Shown here piece by piece: positions 8,044 to 17,771 of a DNA stretch of 64,000 bases. The DNA comes from JAPOUP01 sp965201085. GTDB taxonomy: Bacteria; Pseudomonadota; Alphaproteobacteria; Rhodobacterales; Rhodobacteraceae. The stretch covers positions 1 through 64,000 of the forward strand of contig CBDAVS010000016.1 of NCBI GenBank assembly GCA_965201085.1, written 5' to 3'. Numbering within the stretch: the stretch's first letter is position 1; each line of letters begins with the position of its first letter. The notes beneath the pieces were generated by a model that saw only the letters and a list, made by a program, of their open reading frames with translations, did not search any database and had not been told where the DNA came from. A program made the position numbers and the translations under genes.

Positions 8044-8546
8044 GTGACGGGATTGCTTTATCTATTGGATGCAAACACTTTGATCGACGCCAATCGAGAT
8101 TACTACGGCATCGGGCAGGTCGACGAATACTGGGAATGTTTGGTTCACTGTGGCCAGGAAGCGTGGTAAAAATCCCACTCGAGATTTACGAGTAGCTGAA
8201 AGCCGGTCAGGACTCCTTGAGCAAATGGACCGAGGTGCCGGAAACCAAAGCCGCACCACGTTTGAAAGAAGAGGTTAATATCGATCTTATCCGCCGCGTC
8301 ACCGAAGAGGGCTACGCGCCTGATCTGACCGATACTGAAATCGAGAGAATTGGCCGCGATCCGTTTCTCGTAGCCTATGCACTTGCTGACGCCGAGAACC
8401 GGATCATCGTTACGACCGAGCGATCAAAACCGAAAACGCGGAGAATGAACCGGAAGATTCCAGATGTGGCTCGACAGTTCGGCATTCGTAGCTGCTCGGC
8501 TTTCGATTTCGTACGAATTGGCGCTCATATATTTAGGGCCCGTTGA
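8044..8546 (+). pseudogene. PIN-domain toxin, DUF4411 type, frameshifted
   Basis: Begins LLYLLDANTLIDANRDYYGI, the signature start of DUF4411 PIN ribonucleases with the first acidic residue in LLDANT. The frame breaks near 8165 and continues as EIYE-stop-LKAGQDSLSKWTEV, then DPFLVAYALADAENRIIVTT (second acidic cluster) and FGIRSCSAFDFVRIGAHIF at the end. At least one frameshift and one stop, so it cannot make a full toxin. GTG at 8044 immediately follows the antitoxin stop. Confidence 0.65.
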
Positions 8547-8549
8547 TAT

Positions 8550-9306
8550 TCACCTCGCGGCGATCATGGCGGCGGCCGCAGGAAACGTCGCCCGGAAGCC
8601 CGGTCCCGTCCCGTCACAGCGGGTGGCGACGGCCCGTAACTCCCCGGTCCTCGCGAAACGGTTCCCGATCCGGCACCGCCATCCATACATCCCTCCGTCG
8701 TGCCCGCGCACCCCCTTCCGGTTCCCGCGGGAGGGAATCACCGCCTCCGCCCCGCGCCCGCCGGGTTCCCCGACGGGCCGGTCCGCGTCGAGGGCCCCGT
8801 CGCCGACGGGCGCGCCGGAAGACCGGCCCTCCATCGGCTCCGGCGGCCCCCGCGGGTCGCGCTCCCGACCCGGAGGCGCCACGGTGTCCACGGGATGGCC
8901 GGGCGCGTCGGCCATCGCCAGGACCCTGCCGGCCAGGACTCCGCGGGAGCATCCGACGCCGTTCTCCCGGGGCCTCTTTTCCTCCCGCCGCCTTCCGGTG
9001 AGCCGGCGTCACGGCGCCGTCCACGAACGGGTGGTCCAGGTCGAGATCCCCCGGCGGCGCCCCGAATATACGGTCGGTCACGCCTTTCGGCACCCGGCGC
9101 CGGCGGCGCCCGGACACACCGCCGCATTTCCCGAAGCGCCCGGGAAGGCCGCGCCGGGGGACACCCGTCCGCACCCTCCGGAGGATGGCCCCGACGAAGG
9201 GGCGGCCGTCCGCCGCCGTGACCCCGGGGTCGCCCGCTCCGCCCGACGGAAACTCCCCGACCGCCCGCCACATTCCGTCCGTAGGTCCGTTCCCGCTCCT
9301 TTCCAT
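8550..9306 (-). pseudogene. IS5-family transposase remnant (ISL2/IS1031-like), very GC-rich
   Basis: The N-terminal part GDPGVTAADGRPFVGAILRR, VRTGVPRRGLPGRFGKCGGV and FVDGAVTPAHRKAAGGK matches IS5-type transposases (usual text: VRTGAPWRDLPERFG, FVDGTVVQAHRKAAGAK). The C-terminal part, one frame away, reads AEAVIPSRGNRKGVRGHDGG and LRAVATRCDGTGPGFRA (usual: EVVIPPRRNRK, RAIATRYDKTARNF). Most departures are T to C or A to G. Frameshifted and dead. It lies against the 3' end of the PIN pseudogene. Confidence 0.7.
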
Positions 9307-9381
9307 GGTTCCGTCCCCGGTTGCCCGTAACGCCGTTCCGGCTATGTTTGGGGACGGATGTGAACGGTCCAGACCGGCGGT

Positions 9382-9591
9382 TCAACCAGGAATGCCAACG
9401 GGCCTTAGTCCGCCCTGTGGCGAGCACCGGATTCGCCGAACCGAGATACGGTTTGGTGGCGAAATCCAGTGAGAATCCAAGCCTACAAAAAATGCGCCAA
9501 TCATTAAAACTACTTTCAAATTCCAGATCGCATGAAATCCTGAAAGCGTATATTCTGTGTGATTATTTTCGCTTCTCCGCGAGGAGACCAT
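9382..9591 (-). CDS. Possible small membrane protein remnant
   Basis: 69 codons with one hydrophobic helix (LKVVLMIGAFFVGLDSHW) after a short polar N-terminus. It may be another decayed member of the small coiled-coil/TM family, but the diagnostic N-terminus is missing. The rest of 9310-9960 shows nothing else recognisable. Confidence 0.25.
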   Translation of the reverse strand: MVSSRRSENNHTEYTLSGFHAIWNLKVVLMIGAFFVGLDSHWISPPNRISVRRIRCSPQGGLRPVGIPG

Positions 9592-9964
9592 GTACTACGG
9601 CGCTCACAATCCCGCCCTACCCATCCTCCGGCTCCAGCGACGTCCAGTGATCAGCTTGCGGCGGCGACATCGCAGGACCGACTGCCCCCTTCACACTGTC
9701 TTTGCTCAGGGATCCTCGGCCGGATCAGCGAACGAGTCGGGTCCCGGAGGGGTCTATCGGCACCTTCCAGGACGAAGCGGTTCCGCAAGCGAACGGTGGG
9801 TCGGCTCATGCCGACTGGTTGACGATGGTCCAATTTCATCAAACCTCAAATTCGAGGCTTCGGCAGCGATCCAGGGAACCATTCGATCATAAGCGGTCTT
9901 CGACAATCCATTCGCATTCCGATCAAGTGACCTTTACGCCAGCGAATTGGGAGGTTCGATAAAG

Positions 9965-11197
9965 ATGCCGGGTCATATGGAAATACATCGTAGCGAAAGA
10001 CCGCGCTTCCTTGAATATGTTGCCATGGTGGCGATGGTGACATCGATCGGCGCGATGGGCACGGACCTTATGCTGCCAGCGTTGGATGAAATAGGTCGTG
10101 AACTCGGCGCGGAAAACGCGAACGACGTACATTTCATCGTGACTACGTTCTTCCTCGGAATGGCCGGCGGTCAATTGATCGTCGGCCCGCTGTCCGACAG
10201 TTTCGGTCGAAAACCGGTGATCTACGCGGGATATGGGGTGTTCGTCATCGGCTGCCTCATTTCTGTCGCCACCGAGAACTGGTACGTGATGTTGGCCAGC
10301 CGGGCCCTTCAGGGTCTGGGAGCGGCCGCGCCGCGTATCGTTGTCGTGGCGATGGTCCGCGATGAATATCAAGGGCGGGCAATGGCGCGGGTCATGTCAA
10401 TGGTCATGGCGGCTTTCATCATTGTTCCGATAGTCGCACCCGCCATGGGACAGGGGCTGATCTACGCGGGCGGCTGGAAAGCGACGTTCGCGGGCCTCAT
10501 CGTATTGGCGATCATCGTTTCGCTCTGGTTCGGATCCCGTCAGCCGGAAACGCTGGCGGTGGAAGACCGTCGCGCCTTTCGGATCAGGGAAATCCGGAAA
10601 GGAATCATTGAGATCGTCAGAACGCGGGTCGCCTTCGGCTACACCCTCGCGACTGGCTTCACGTTCGGAATGTTCCTAGGTTACCTAGGTTCGGCGCAGC
10701 AGATATTTCAGGTCACGTTCGGGACCGGGGATCTCTTCGTGGTTTACTTCGCGCTCTCGGCCGTATCTCTGGGCACCGCTTCGCTCCTCAACGCATCGCT
10801 CGTGATGCGCCTGGGCATGAAGAAGCTAACCTGGTGGGCACTGAGCGGGCTGACCGGTCTTTCGCTCGCGTTCTGGGCCACACTTCCGCTCTTTGAAGGC
10901 GTACCACCCTTACCGATATTCCTGATATGGCAGCTTTCAACGTTCTTCTGCGTCGGGATCATCTTCGGCAATCTCAACACTTTGGCCCTCGATCCGCTCG
11001 GCCATATCGCAGGACTTGGCGCCGCTTTCGTCGGCTCGATCGCCACCTTTATTTCACTGCCTCTCGCTGCGGTAATCGGGCAACGGTTTGATGGAACCGT
11101 CGTCCCCCTCGTCGCCGGTTTCGCGATATACGGGGCCATCGCCTGCGCGATCATGAACTGGACAAAACGCAGTTCGGATTCCGCCGCGGAAGTTTAA
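9965..11197 (+). CDS. MFS multidrug exporter, Bcr/CflA type
   Basis: 410 aa inner-membrane drug:proton antiporter with about 12 helices. Motif A is visible between helices 2 and 3 (GPLSDSFGRKPVIYAGY) and motif C-like glycines occur later (APAMGQGLIYAGGW). The start at 9965 follows GGAGGT at 9949-9954 with 9 bp spacing; an upstream TTG at 9947 is less likely. It stands 197 bp before the PLP-enzyme operon and may be separately transcribed. Substrate cannot be told from sequence. Confidence 0.88.
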   Translation: MPGHMEIHRSERPRFLEYVAMVAMVTSIGAMGTDLMLPALDEIGRELGAENANDVHFIVTTFFLGMAGGQLIVGPLSDSFGRKPVIYAGYGVFVIGCLISVATENWYVMLASRALQGLGAAAPRIVVVAMVRDEYQGRAMARVMSMVMAAFIIVPIVAPAMGQGLIYAGGWKATFAGLIVLAIIVSLWFGSRQPETLAVEDRRAFRIREIRKGIIEIVRTRVAFGYTLATGFTFGMFLGYLGSAQQIFQVTFGTGDLFVVYFALSAVSLGTASLLNASLVMRLGMKKLTWWALSGLTGLSLAFWATLPLFEGVPPLPIFLIWQLSTFFCVGIIFGNLNTLALDPLGHIAGLGAAFVGSIATFISLPLAAVIGQRFDGTVVPLVAGFAIYGAIACAIMNWTKRSSDSAAEV

Positions 11198-11394
11198 CGC
11201 CTCCGGTTCTTCGGCACCGAAGGCCAGAGACACGAATTTTCGACCGGAGCACGGCCAATCTTCGACACGACGATTTGTATCCGACAGATCGGTGATCGGA
11301 TTCCGACGTGAAAACCCGTTTCAGGCATCGTGACCCACTTTTCCGATGGAGAACTCGCTTGATGACTCCGTCGGTATCGATATGATCGACATAA

Positions 11395-12462
11395 ATGAAG
11401 CGGTTCCGGCAGAGCCCCTTGCGGATCATCACCAACTCCCGTCGCACAGCTGCCAAACCAGCACCGACCGCGCCATACCCATCAACCGAAGCCGAGCGGG
11501 TCTCGGCGCTTCTTTCGCTTTGCCCCATGGCGCACAAAACACCTTTGGTCGATGCAAACGACCTTGCCCCGGTCACTCACTTCTGGATCAAGGATGAGCG
11601 CAGGCGAATGAACCTCGGTTCGTTTAAAGCGCTTGGCGCGGCCTACCTCATCGCACGACACGCCACCGAAGTGGTGACCACACCGGATGCGAACACGCTG
11701 CGGGGCAGAACCTATGTCACGGCCAGCGCCGGTAATCACGGGCTCAGCGTCGCCGCCGGAGCAAGGATTTTTGGCGCGGAGGCGGTCGTTTACATCGCCA
11801 AGACCGTGCCCGAAAGTTTCGCGGAACGACTGAAAGCGCAAAACGCCCGGGTCATTCGCCGCGGTGCCGACTACGCGGCCGGCTTGGACATGGCAATAAG
11901 AGCCGCGCGCGAGAATGGATGGACACTTCTTTCAGACAGTTCATGGGAGGGTTATGTAGACCTGCCACACATGGTGATGGAAGGCTATCTACGGATGGCT
12001 TCCGAAACCATCGCCCAGTGCCCCCGGCCACCAACCCATATCCTGCTGCAGGCCGGAGTTGGCGGCATGGCGGCGGCGGTGGCGGCATATGCACGTAAAG
12101 TCTGGGGCGACGCCCCGCGGATCATTGTGGTCGAACCCAAGAACGCCCCTGCCCTTCAGGCGAGCATCGAAGCGGGGACCTGTATCCTGTCGGAAGGACC
12201 CGAAAGCGTTATGGGACGCCTCGACTGCAAGGAGCCGTCGCTTATCGCGCTCAATGGGTTGGCGAGGGACGCCGACGCGCTCCTGACACTGGAAGATGAT
12301 GAAGTGACGGAACGACTTCCCACCATCGCCAGCGTAGGGTTGGCAACCACGGCGTCCGGTGGTGCGGGGATCGCCGCCGTCCTGATCCAGGACGTTCGGG
12401 ACGCACTGGGAATCGGGCGGGACGCTCGTGTCCTGTGCATATTATCCGAGGCCACGGAATGA
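11395..12462 (+). CDS. PLP-dependent ammonia-lyase (diaminopropionate lyase / EutB-like)
   Basis: 355 aa, fold-type II PLP enzyme of the threonine-dehydratase superfamily. The PLP lysine lies in LGSFKALGAAY, the phosphate-binding region in TASAGNHGLSVAAGARIFGA, and a glycine-rich loop in LLQAGVGGMAAAVAAY. Later text (SEGPESVMGRLDCKEPSLIA) resembles diaminopropionate ammonia-lyases. The final ATGA overlaps the next gene. The next two genes resemble EutD-type and EutA-type proteins, so hydroxyectoine catabolism is possible, but no ectoine transporter or eutC is in view. Confidence 0.75.
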   Translation: MKRFRQSPLRIITNSRRTAAKPAPTAPYPSTEAERVSALLSLCPMAHKTPLVDANDLAPVTHFWIKDERRRMNLGSFKALGAAYLIARHATEVVTTPDANTLRGRTYVTASAGNHGLSVAAGARIFGAEAVVYIAKTVPESFAERLKAQNARVIRRGADYAAGLDMAIRAARENGWTLLSDSSWEGYVDLPHMVMEGYLRMASETIAQCPRPPTHILLQAGVGGMAAAVAAYARKVWGDAPRIIVVEPKNAPALQASIEAGTCILSEGPESVMGRLDCKEPSLIALNGLARDADALLTLEDDEVTERLPTIASVGLATTASGGAGIAAVLIQDVRDALGIGRDARVLCILSEATE

Positions 12463-13604
12463 GAGGATTCGAGAAGTCTGAGTTCATGGCGCGCACCAGG
12501 CGCGCCCAAACTCTGATGGATGGGTATGGACTGTCCACCCTCTTGCTTACGACAGAACCGGAACTGCGCTACTTCACCGGATTTCTGACCCGCTTCTGGG
12601 AAAGCCCGTCCCGTCCATGGTTTCTCATCGTTCCCGCGATAGGCGATCCGGTGGCGGTGATACCGTCCATCGGAGCGGCGCTCATGGGTAAAACCTGGAT
12701 TGAGGATATCCGCGTCTGGAGCGCACCGGACCTTCAGGATGATGGAGTCTCATTGCTCTCCGACACAATCAGGGAATTGACACCGATCGACGGCGCTATC
12801 GGTATTCCCGATGGACATGAAACGCACGTTCGGATGCCGCTGGCCGATCTGGAACGGGTTCGAACGATGGTTGGAATCCGCAGGATTGTAGGCGACCATG
12901 GGCTTATGCGCAGACTGCGAATGATCAAATCTCCCGCTGAGATAGCCAAGATCGAAACCGCCTGCGGAATCGCGGGCCGCGCATTCGCCCGAGCGACCGA
13001 GATCGCACGCGCCGGCGTCACCGTCGACGAGGTGTTTCGTAAGTTTCAGATCCTGTGTCTTGAAGAAGGTGCGGATTGGATACCCTATGTGGCTGGCGGC
13101 GCGGAGCTGGGTGGATACCCGGACGTAATCTCCCCCGCTCATGCGACGCGTTTGACCGATGGCTATGTTCTCATGCTGGACACCGGTTTGATCTGGGATG
13201 GCTACTTCTGCGATTTTGACCGCAACTGGTCAATCGGAAAGCCGACAGCAGCTGTTGAAACCGCACATGCGCGTCTTGTGGAGGCTTCCGGTGCCGCCTT
13301 CGAGCGAGCCAGGCCCGGTGCTACGGCCGCAGATCTGTTTCGTGCCATGGACAGCGTATTGAGCCGTGATGCGGAAGGGACCGAAGCCGGACGGTTGGGG
13401 CATGGCCTAGGCATGTCGTTGACTGAATGGCCATCCCTTGTTCCAACCGATATGACGGTGCTGGAACCGGGTATGGTGCTAACCCTTGAGCCAGGAATCA
13501 CCATCGGCGAAAAGATCATGGTGCACGAGGAAAACATCGTCATTACCGAAGGCGCCCCACGTTATCTGAGCCCGAAGATCGGAGCGGAGTTACCCGTGAT
13601 ATGA
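12459..13604 (+). CDS. M24-family peptidase / ectoine hydrolase-like
   Basis: 381 aa creatinase/aminopeptidase-P fold. The N-terminal creatinase-like domain (LSTLLLTTEPELRYFTGFLT) precedes the pita-bread domain from about residue 165. Metal ligands are visible: D in MLDTGLIWDGYFCDFDR, H in GHGLGM, E in LTLEPGI and E in HEENIVITE. The start at 12459 is chosen because ATGA overlaps the stop of the PLP gene, and the gene ends in another ATGA shared with the racemase gene. Candidates are Xaa-Pro dipeptidase or ectoine hydrolase (EutD/DoeA family); the substrate is unproven. Confidence 0.78.
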   Translation: MRGFEKSEFMARTRRAQTLMDGYGLSTLLLTTEPELRYFTGFLTRFWESPSRPWFLIVPAIGDPVAVIPSIGAALMGKTWIEDIRVWSAPDLQDDGVSLLSDTIRELTPIDGAIGIPDGHETHVRMPLADLERVRTMVGIRRIVGDHGLMRRLRMIKSPAEIAKIETACGIAGRAFARATEIARAGVTVDEVFRKFQILCLEEGADWIPYVAGGAELGGYPDVISPAHATRLTDGYVLMLDTGLIWDGYFCDFDRNWSIGKPTAAVETAHARLVEASGAAFERARPGATAADLFRAMDSVLSRDAEGTEAGRLGHGLGMSLTEWPSLVPTDMTVLEPGMVLTLEPGITIGEKIMVHEENIVITEGAPRYLSPKIGAELPVI

Positions 13605-14339
13605 GCACGCTGCACTACACATCTGGACCCGGACAATTCCAGAGCTCCACCGCTGGGACTGATTGTCCTGCGGACCGATGAGACGATCGAGCCGGAATTC
13701 GCCTCCTATTTTTCGGATAGTGAGTGCGCAGCCCACGTATCGCGCATCCCAGGCGGTGCCCATGTTACAGCGGACAGTCTGGCCGAGATGGAAACCGCTC
13801 TTCCCGCAGCCGCGGATCTGCTGCCGAAAACGCGGCCCTATCGTGTGGTCGGATACGGATGCGCATCCGCCAGTTCGGTGATCGGTTCGGAACGCGTCGA
13901 GGAATTGGCCCGGTGGACCCGCAAGGCTGAAACCGTAACAAACCCGTTGCGGGCGGCTTTGGCTTACGCAGGCAGCCTCGGGATTTCGAAGCTCGCGTTG
14001 CTGTCACCCCATATCGAAGAGGTCAATTATTCTTTGCGCCAGGCTTTCGCCCGGAATGGTCTTTCCACGAATGTCTTTGGTACGTTCGGCGAAAGCGACG
14101 ACACGAAAGTGGCTCGCATCTCGATCGGTTCGACCATAGCGGCGGCGAGCGATCTGGGGTTGGAGCTTTCCGTCGAGGCTGTGTTCATAAGTTGCGCCAA
14201 TCTCCGGACCCATGCGGCGATCCTCCGGATTCGGGAGCGGATCGGGAAACAGGTTCTGTCGAGCAATCAGTGCCTTGCCTGGCATATGCGACATCTGAAC
14301 ACTATGCGAACAAGGCACCGACAAGAAGCACCGACGTGA
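13601..14339 (+). pseudogene. Asp/Glu racemase-family protein (EutA / maleate isomerase-like), frameshifted
   Basis: Starts MSTLHYTSGPGQFQSS in ATGA overlap with the M24 gene; the frame breaks near 13650 and the body continues PPLGLIVLRTDETIEPEF, VVGYGCASASSVIGSERVEE and VEAVFISCANLRTHAA to 14339. Both catalytic-type cysteines (YGCASAS and ISCANLR) are present. The pattern matches EutA/maleate isomerase proteins of about 245 aa. One frameshift in the first 20 codons is the only lesion seen, so a sequencing error or a very recent mutation is possible. Confidence 0.7.
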
Positions 14340-14550
14340 ATTATAGTAATGCGGGTCGTCAGGCAGACGCCGCGGCTTTGACTGTGATAGTGGGTGGAAA
14401 TATCGAGAATTATGTACCTGTTTAACCTCCGAATTCACGACAACGCGTTTCAGAGCGTGACCGCTGGCCCTACCTTCCTTAACTCGGTGGCATGAGCAAT
14501 TCGCCGGACTACCACTAACCCGTCCGTCGGCTTACCGTTCCGGGGGGCGA

Positions 14551-14751
14551 ATGAACACGTTTGAAGCCTGGAACGATACCGCTTTCGATCGTCTGCGGGC
14601 CGATATGGCGAAACGGGAAACGGAAGCCGCGGAGCGAGACAGGGACAATACGCAGCTGCAGGTGGGTCTGTGGATTACCGTAATCGTTGTCCTGGTTCCC
14701 AATCCGCTGGCCGGTCCCCGCACCGTCACAATAAACACAAGCGTCGGTTGA
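14551..14751 (+). CDS. Small coiled-coil/TM protein of the dispersed family
   Basis: 66 aa. AFDRLRADMAKRETEAAERD is followed by the helix LQVGLWITVIVVLVP and a short tail. AFDRLRADMAKRE closely matches AYERLRADIANRE of the copy at 55021-55179. The MA-PD start of other members is absent, and the C-terminus after the helix looks out of frame. A start at 14551 follows a GGGGGCG stretch. Probably degraded. Confidence 0.45.
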   Translation: MNTFEAWNDTAFDRLRADMAKRETEAAERDRDNTQLQVGLWITVIVVLVPNPLAGPRTVTINTSVG

Positions 14752-15317
14752 CGGATTGACACCCGCCGCCAAGCGGCTGTGCCCACGACCTTTGTATCGG
14801 CTAGAGCCACGTGCTGTGCGCCGAATGCGTCGGTCCCGTCGCGAGCCGGTGTTGGTGCCTGATCCGGGTCACTCATGCGCCCGCAATCCAGATTGCGGTG
14901 GACGTCGGGGAACAGCACATCGACCTACAGGAATTCGACATCGCTGTGGCGAACGTCATCGCCTATCACCGGACAGCCGTGCGGGATGGCCTCAAGGACA
15001 TCTTTGGCAGGGATACCGGACGTGACCCGATCGAACGGCTATATTTGTGTGGATCGATCAAGGCCGGACCATGGTCTCCCTGCGCGGAGCGCCTTATACA
15101 TACGTGACGGACGTACGGTTCCCGGTGGCGTTCGATCTCGAGTCATTCCAGGATATGTATGGTCGCGGACAGGTTGAGGATGCGGGTCCGGTGGTAGGCC
15201 GGGACGGCTCCTCGATGGCTTTGACTTCCAGTCACCGGAACCCTGACTTCCAATTGACGGATCCCCGAATCCTGATCACCGAGAGTACCGCTTTCAGGTT
15301 CCCGGCCAGGAGGAACC
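14752..15317. other. No recognisable gene
   Basis: Open stretches exist on plus (for example IAVDVGEQHIDLQEFDIAVA near 14900 and FPVAFDLESFQDMYGRGQVE near 15120) but they change frame and match no family I know. This is most likely a decayed gene upstream of the DUF4143 ATPase remnant. Confidence 0.4.
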
Positions 15318-16288
15318 ATGTACAGGCGAACGCTCTCCCCTTGCCTGCGCAAGGCATTGTCGGATAATCCGGCTGTCATGATCGTTGGGCCGAGACGCAC
15401 CGCGGGACCAGACCCGTGAAGAGTCTGGACGGTCGGGACCGCGCCTGCATCGCCCTGGATGATCGGACCGTACTGGATGCGGCGCCGCCGGTCCCGCGGG
15501 TTTCATCCGGGGGCCGGAAGCCGCCACGATAGATGGGACCCAAAGGGTGCCGGACCCGCTTCCGACGTTCGGAAGTCCATCTACGAAGACCACCGCCCCA
15601 GTCGGTTTTTCTTACGGGGTCAGCCAACGTCCTGACGGTACCGACGGGTGCGGACAGCCCTGCCGGACGTAGGGAGACGCTGCGGATGTCGCCGCTGGCG
15701 CATACCGAAATTGAGGCGGCGGACCATTCCGGCCTGCCGGTCAACCACACCCAGTTGGGGTCGGGCATCGATGTCAGTCACAGGACGGGCCGGCGCTATG
15801 CCGGTCTATCCGAGCGGATGTTTCCGGTTTCGACACAGCCGCCCTGGAATACGAGTGCCATCGGACACATCACGAATACGGTGAAGCTCCGGTTCCCGGA
15901 CACCGCGCCTCTTCCTGCGACACGCGGTCTGGCCTTTGAAACGGTGCGCAAAAACCGGGATCCGGTCGGCGCTCGTCCCGAGAGCTTGGTGTTCCCGGAG
16001 GTGGTCAGGCGGCTGACCGGCACGGACATGCATCCAGCGGCCCATCACTTTCCGGACCGGGAAACGCGCGAGGTCGCACTCGTTCCGAAAAGGGATGATG
16101 GAATGGTTGTCGGTATCGAGGTCAAGACGTCGGCCACTTTCCGTACGTCGAACCTCATCGTGTTGAGGACGCCGGCCGGGGCCTGCGGCGACCCGTTCGC
16201 GTTCAGCGCGGTCCTCTACGACGGCGGAGACGCTGTTCCTTTTGGCGACCGTCCGGCGGCCATGCCGGTCCCGATCCTATTGGCATAA
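15318..16288 (+). pseudogene. DUF4143-type P-loop ATPase, frameshifted and internally deleted
   Basis: Starts MYRRTLSPCLRKALSDNPAV with AGGAGGAACC upstream, typical of ATPases with an AAA_14 domain and DUF4143. The P-loop is ruined (GPRRTAGPD where GARQTGKST is usual). Further pieces in other frames are VFLTGSANVLTVPTGADSPA near 15605 and, at the end, DGMVVGIEVKTSATFRTSN and AVPFGDRPAAMPV, the usual nuclease-like C-terminus (D-ExK). About 320 codons remain of a usual 380-400, with the middle missing. Confidence 0.72.
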
Positions 16289-16489
16289 TTCGGGAATCAT
16301 ATGGAATCCTGCAAACTGTGCCTTTGGAATTTTCGCTCCTGAACCGTGAATGGAATCTCAACCTAAAGTTTGATCATCGCCTTGGCCTAACCCGTGGACG
16401 CCGCATAAACCTAAAATGGAAACCTCGATAGACCCATATTTTAGCGCGAATGTCAGGCGGGTGATTTCCGGATTCCGGAGGGGGTCAGG

Positions 16490-17430
16490 CCCTGGGCTGT
16501 CGCCGTTCATGCAGGACGGGGCGGCGGAAACCGCAGCCCAGGTTCGCCATGGTCATGCGGGCGGCGGACCGTGACCGCCATCGGCCCTTTCCCGTATCCG
16601 AGGACATGTCCGACGCAGGCGCGGATGGAAGGGCGCGTCGCATCGCCCCGCCGGACGTGCCCGGGCATGGGCCCGCCACGCGGCTTCCCGCGGTGGATAC
16701 GGGAGCGATGGCCCCGTGCCTTCGGCCGGGTCCCGTTACCCGCCGGACGGTGACCGGTGTCCGCCCGGACGGATCCGGAGCCATTGGCCGGGTCCGGAAC
16801 GGAGGACGGTCCGTGCCCGTCATGCCGAACCGCATGGGTGCATGTCCGACCGCGGATGGAACGCCGTCCGCGGTCGACGCCGATATGGTTCCCATACCCG
16901 AAGCGCGGCGTCGGGATGTCGACAGAACCCGCATCCGGTTCGCCCCCTCCGGTCTTCCGGGCCCCGGAATATCCGGCTGTCCGGCGGGCACCGGTGTCTT
17001 TCCGCGCCGCCCGGGTGGGACCGTCAGGCCGGATGCCGGCCGCGCTCCCGCCCGCCCCGGCCCGTTCCCTCCCTTTCCCCGCCATCCGCCGGCGTGGGCC
17101 GGGACCGAAGCGGCGTCCACGGTCCGGCCCCCGCGGCCCGTTGCCCCGGTCACGGAGCCGCTCCCCGGAAACCGCGGACGGGGACGTGAATGCACAGGCC
17201 CGGGCCAGCCTCTTCCGAAACGGCCGGACCGTCCTTCGGTCCGGAACCCGGGAAACCGCGGCCGGCCCGGGCGGTCCCGGACCGGAAACCCCATCCGCCC
17301 GTCGCCCGGGCCATCCATCGACGCCGGCACCGGAATCCCGGACATCGTCACAGGGTCATGGGGAGGCCGGCCGCCTTCCGGCCGGTCCCCGCAACCGGGC
17401 GCTTCCGTCAATACCGGGCGAAAGGACTAG
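16490..17430 (-). pseudogene. IS5-subgroup transposase remnant, GC-rich
   Basis: N-terminal text in one frame (VRDRPGRPRFPGFRTEGRSG, then GRGGRTVDAASVPA) and C-terminal text in another (FGYGNHIGVDRGRRSIRGRT, KARGHRSRIHRGKPRGGPMP, SSVPDPANGSGSV) correspond to IS5 transposases (usual: QIRDRLSFQRFLGL, GQIVDATVVPAP, YGYKNHVVVD, LRSRIHRKGKRN). Differences are again dominated by changes to G or C. Frameshifted and dead. No clear terminal repeats found. Confidence 0.65.
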
Positions 17431-17614
17431 AGATCGACATGACGTCCAGGAGCCCCGGGCGGACCGCCCGTCCGCGGCAGGCACCCGGGATGGTCCGGGA
17501 GATCGAAAGAACCGGGGCTGAGCGTCTCCGGGTCCTCCCGGATCCAGTAAATCGGAACAAGTGCGGAAAGGCCGGTTTTTGGAGGCTTCCAGATTACAGC
17601 GCATCCGTCCGGGC

Positions 17615-17668
17615 TTCGGTCGGGCTACGCCCTCGCTCCGGCAGCGGGCCGGGGTTGCGCTTCGGATC
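17615..17668 (+). mobile_element. Solo IS30 right-end remnant
   Basis: The stretch ctacgccctcgctccgg followed by cagcgggccggggttgcgct closely matches the right end of IS30 copy 3 (43768-43805: ccacgccctcgctccgg, then aggcgggccggtgttgtact). No transposase is attached. It sits about 100 bp beyond the trpS stop codon. Confidence 0.6.
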
Positions 17669-17771
17669 AACGCCAGCGTCGCAAATAATTTATCATAGGA
17701 TGGTGGAAGCGATTGAAATCGATGCCAAAATTGATTTCAGGTACAATTCCCGAGGAAAATATCCTCCGAGC

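Noticed and set aside
8464..9330. 288-codon plus-strand frame as a gene
   Set aside because: Antisense to the IS5-type transposase remnant and begins inside the PIN pseudogene.
11395..12462. Calling the PLP enzyme a threonine dehydratase or hydroxyaspartate dehydratase
   Set aside because: Text around SEGPESVMGRL fits diaminopropionate lyase-like proteins better, and the neighbours do not match the beta-hydroxyaspartate pathway.
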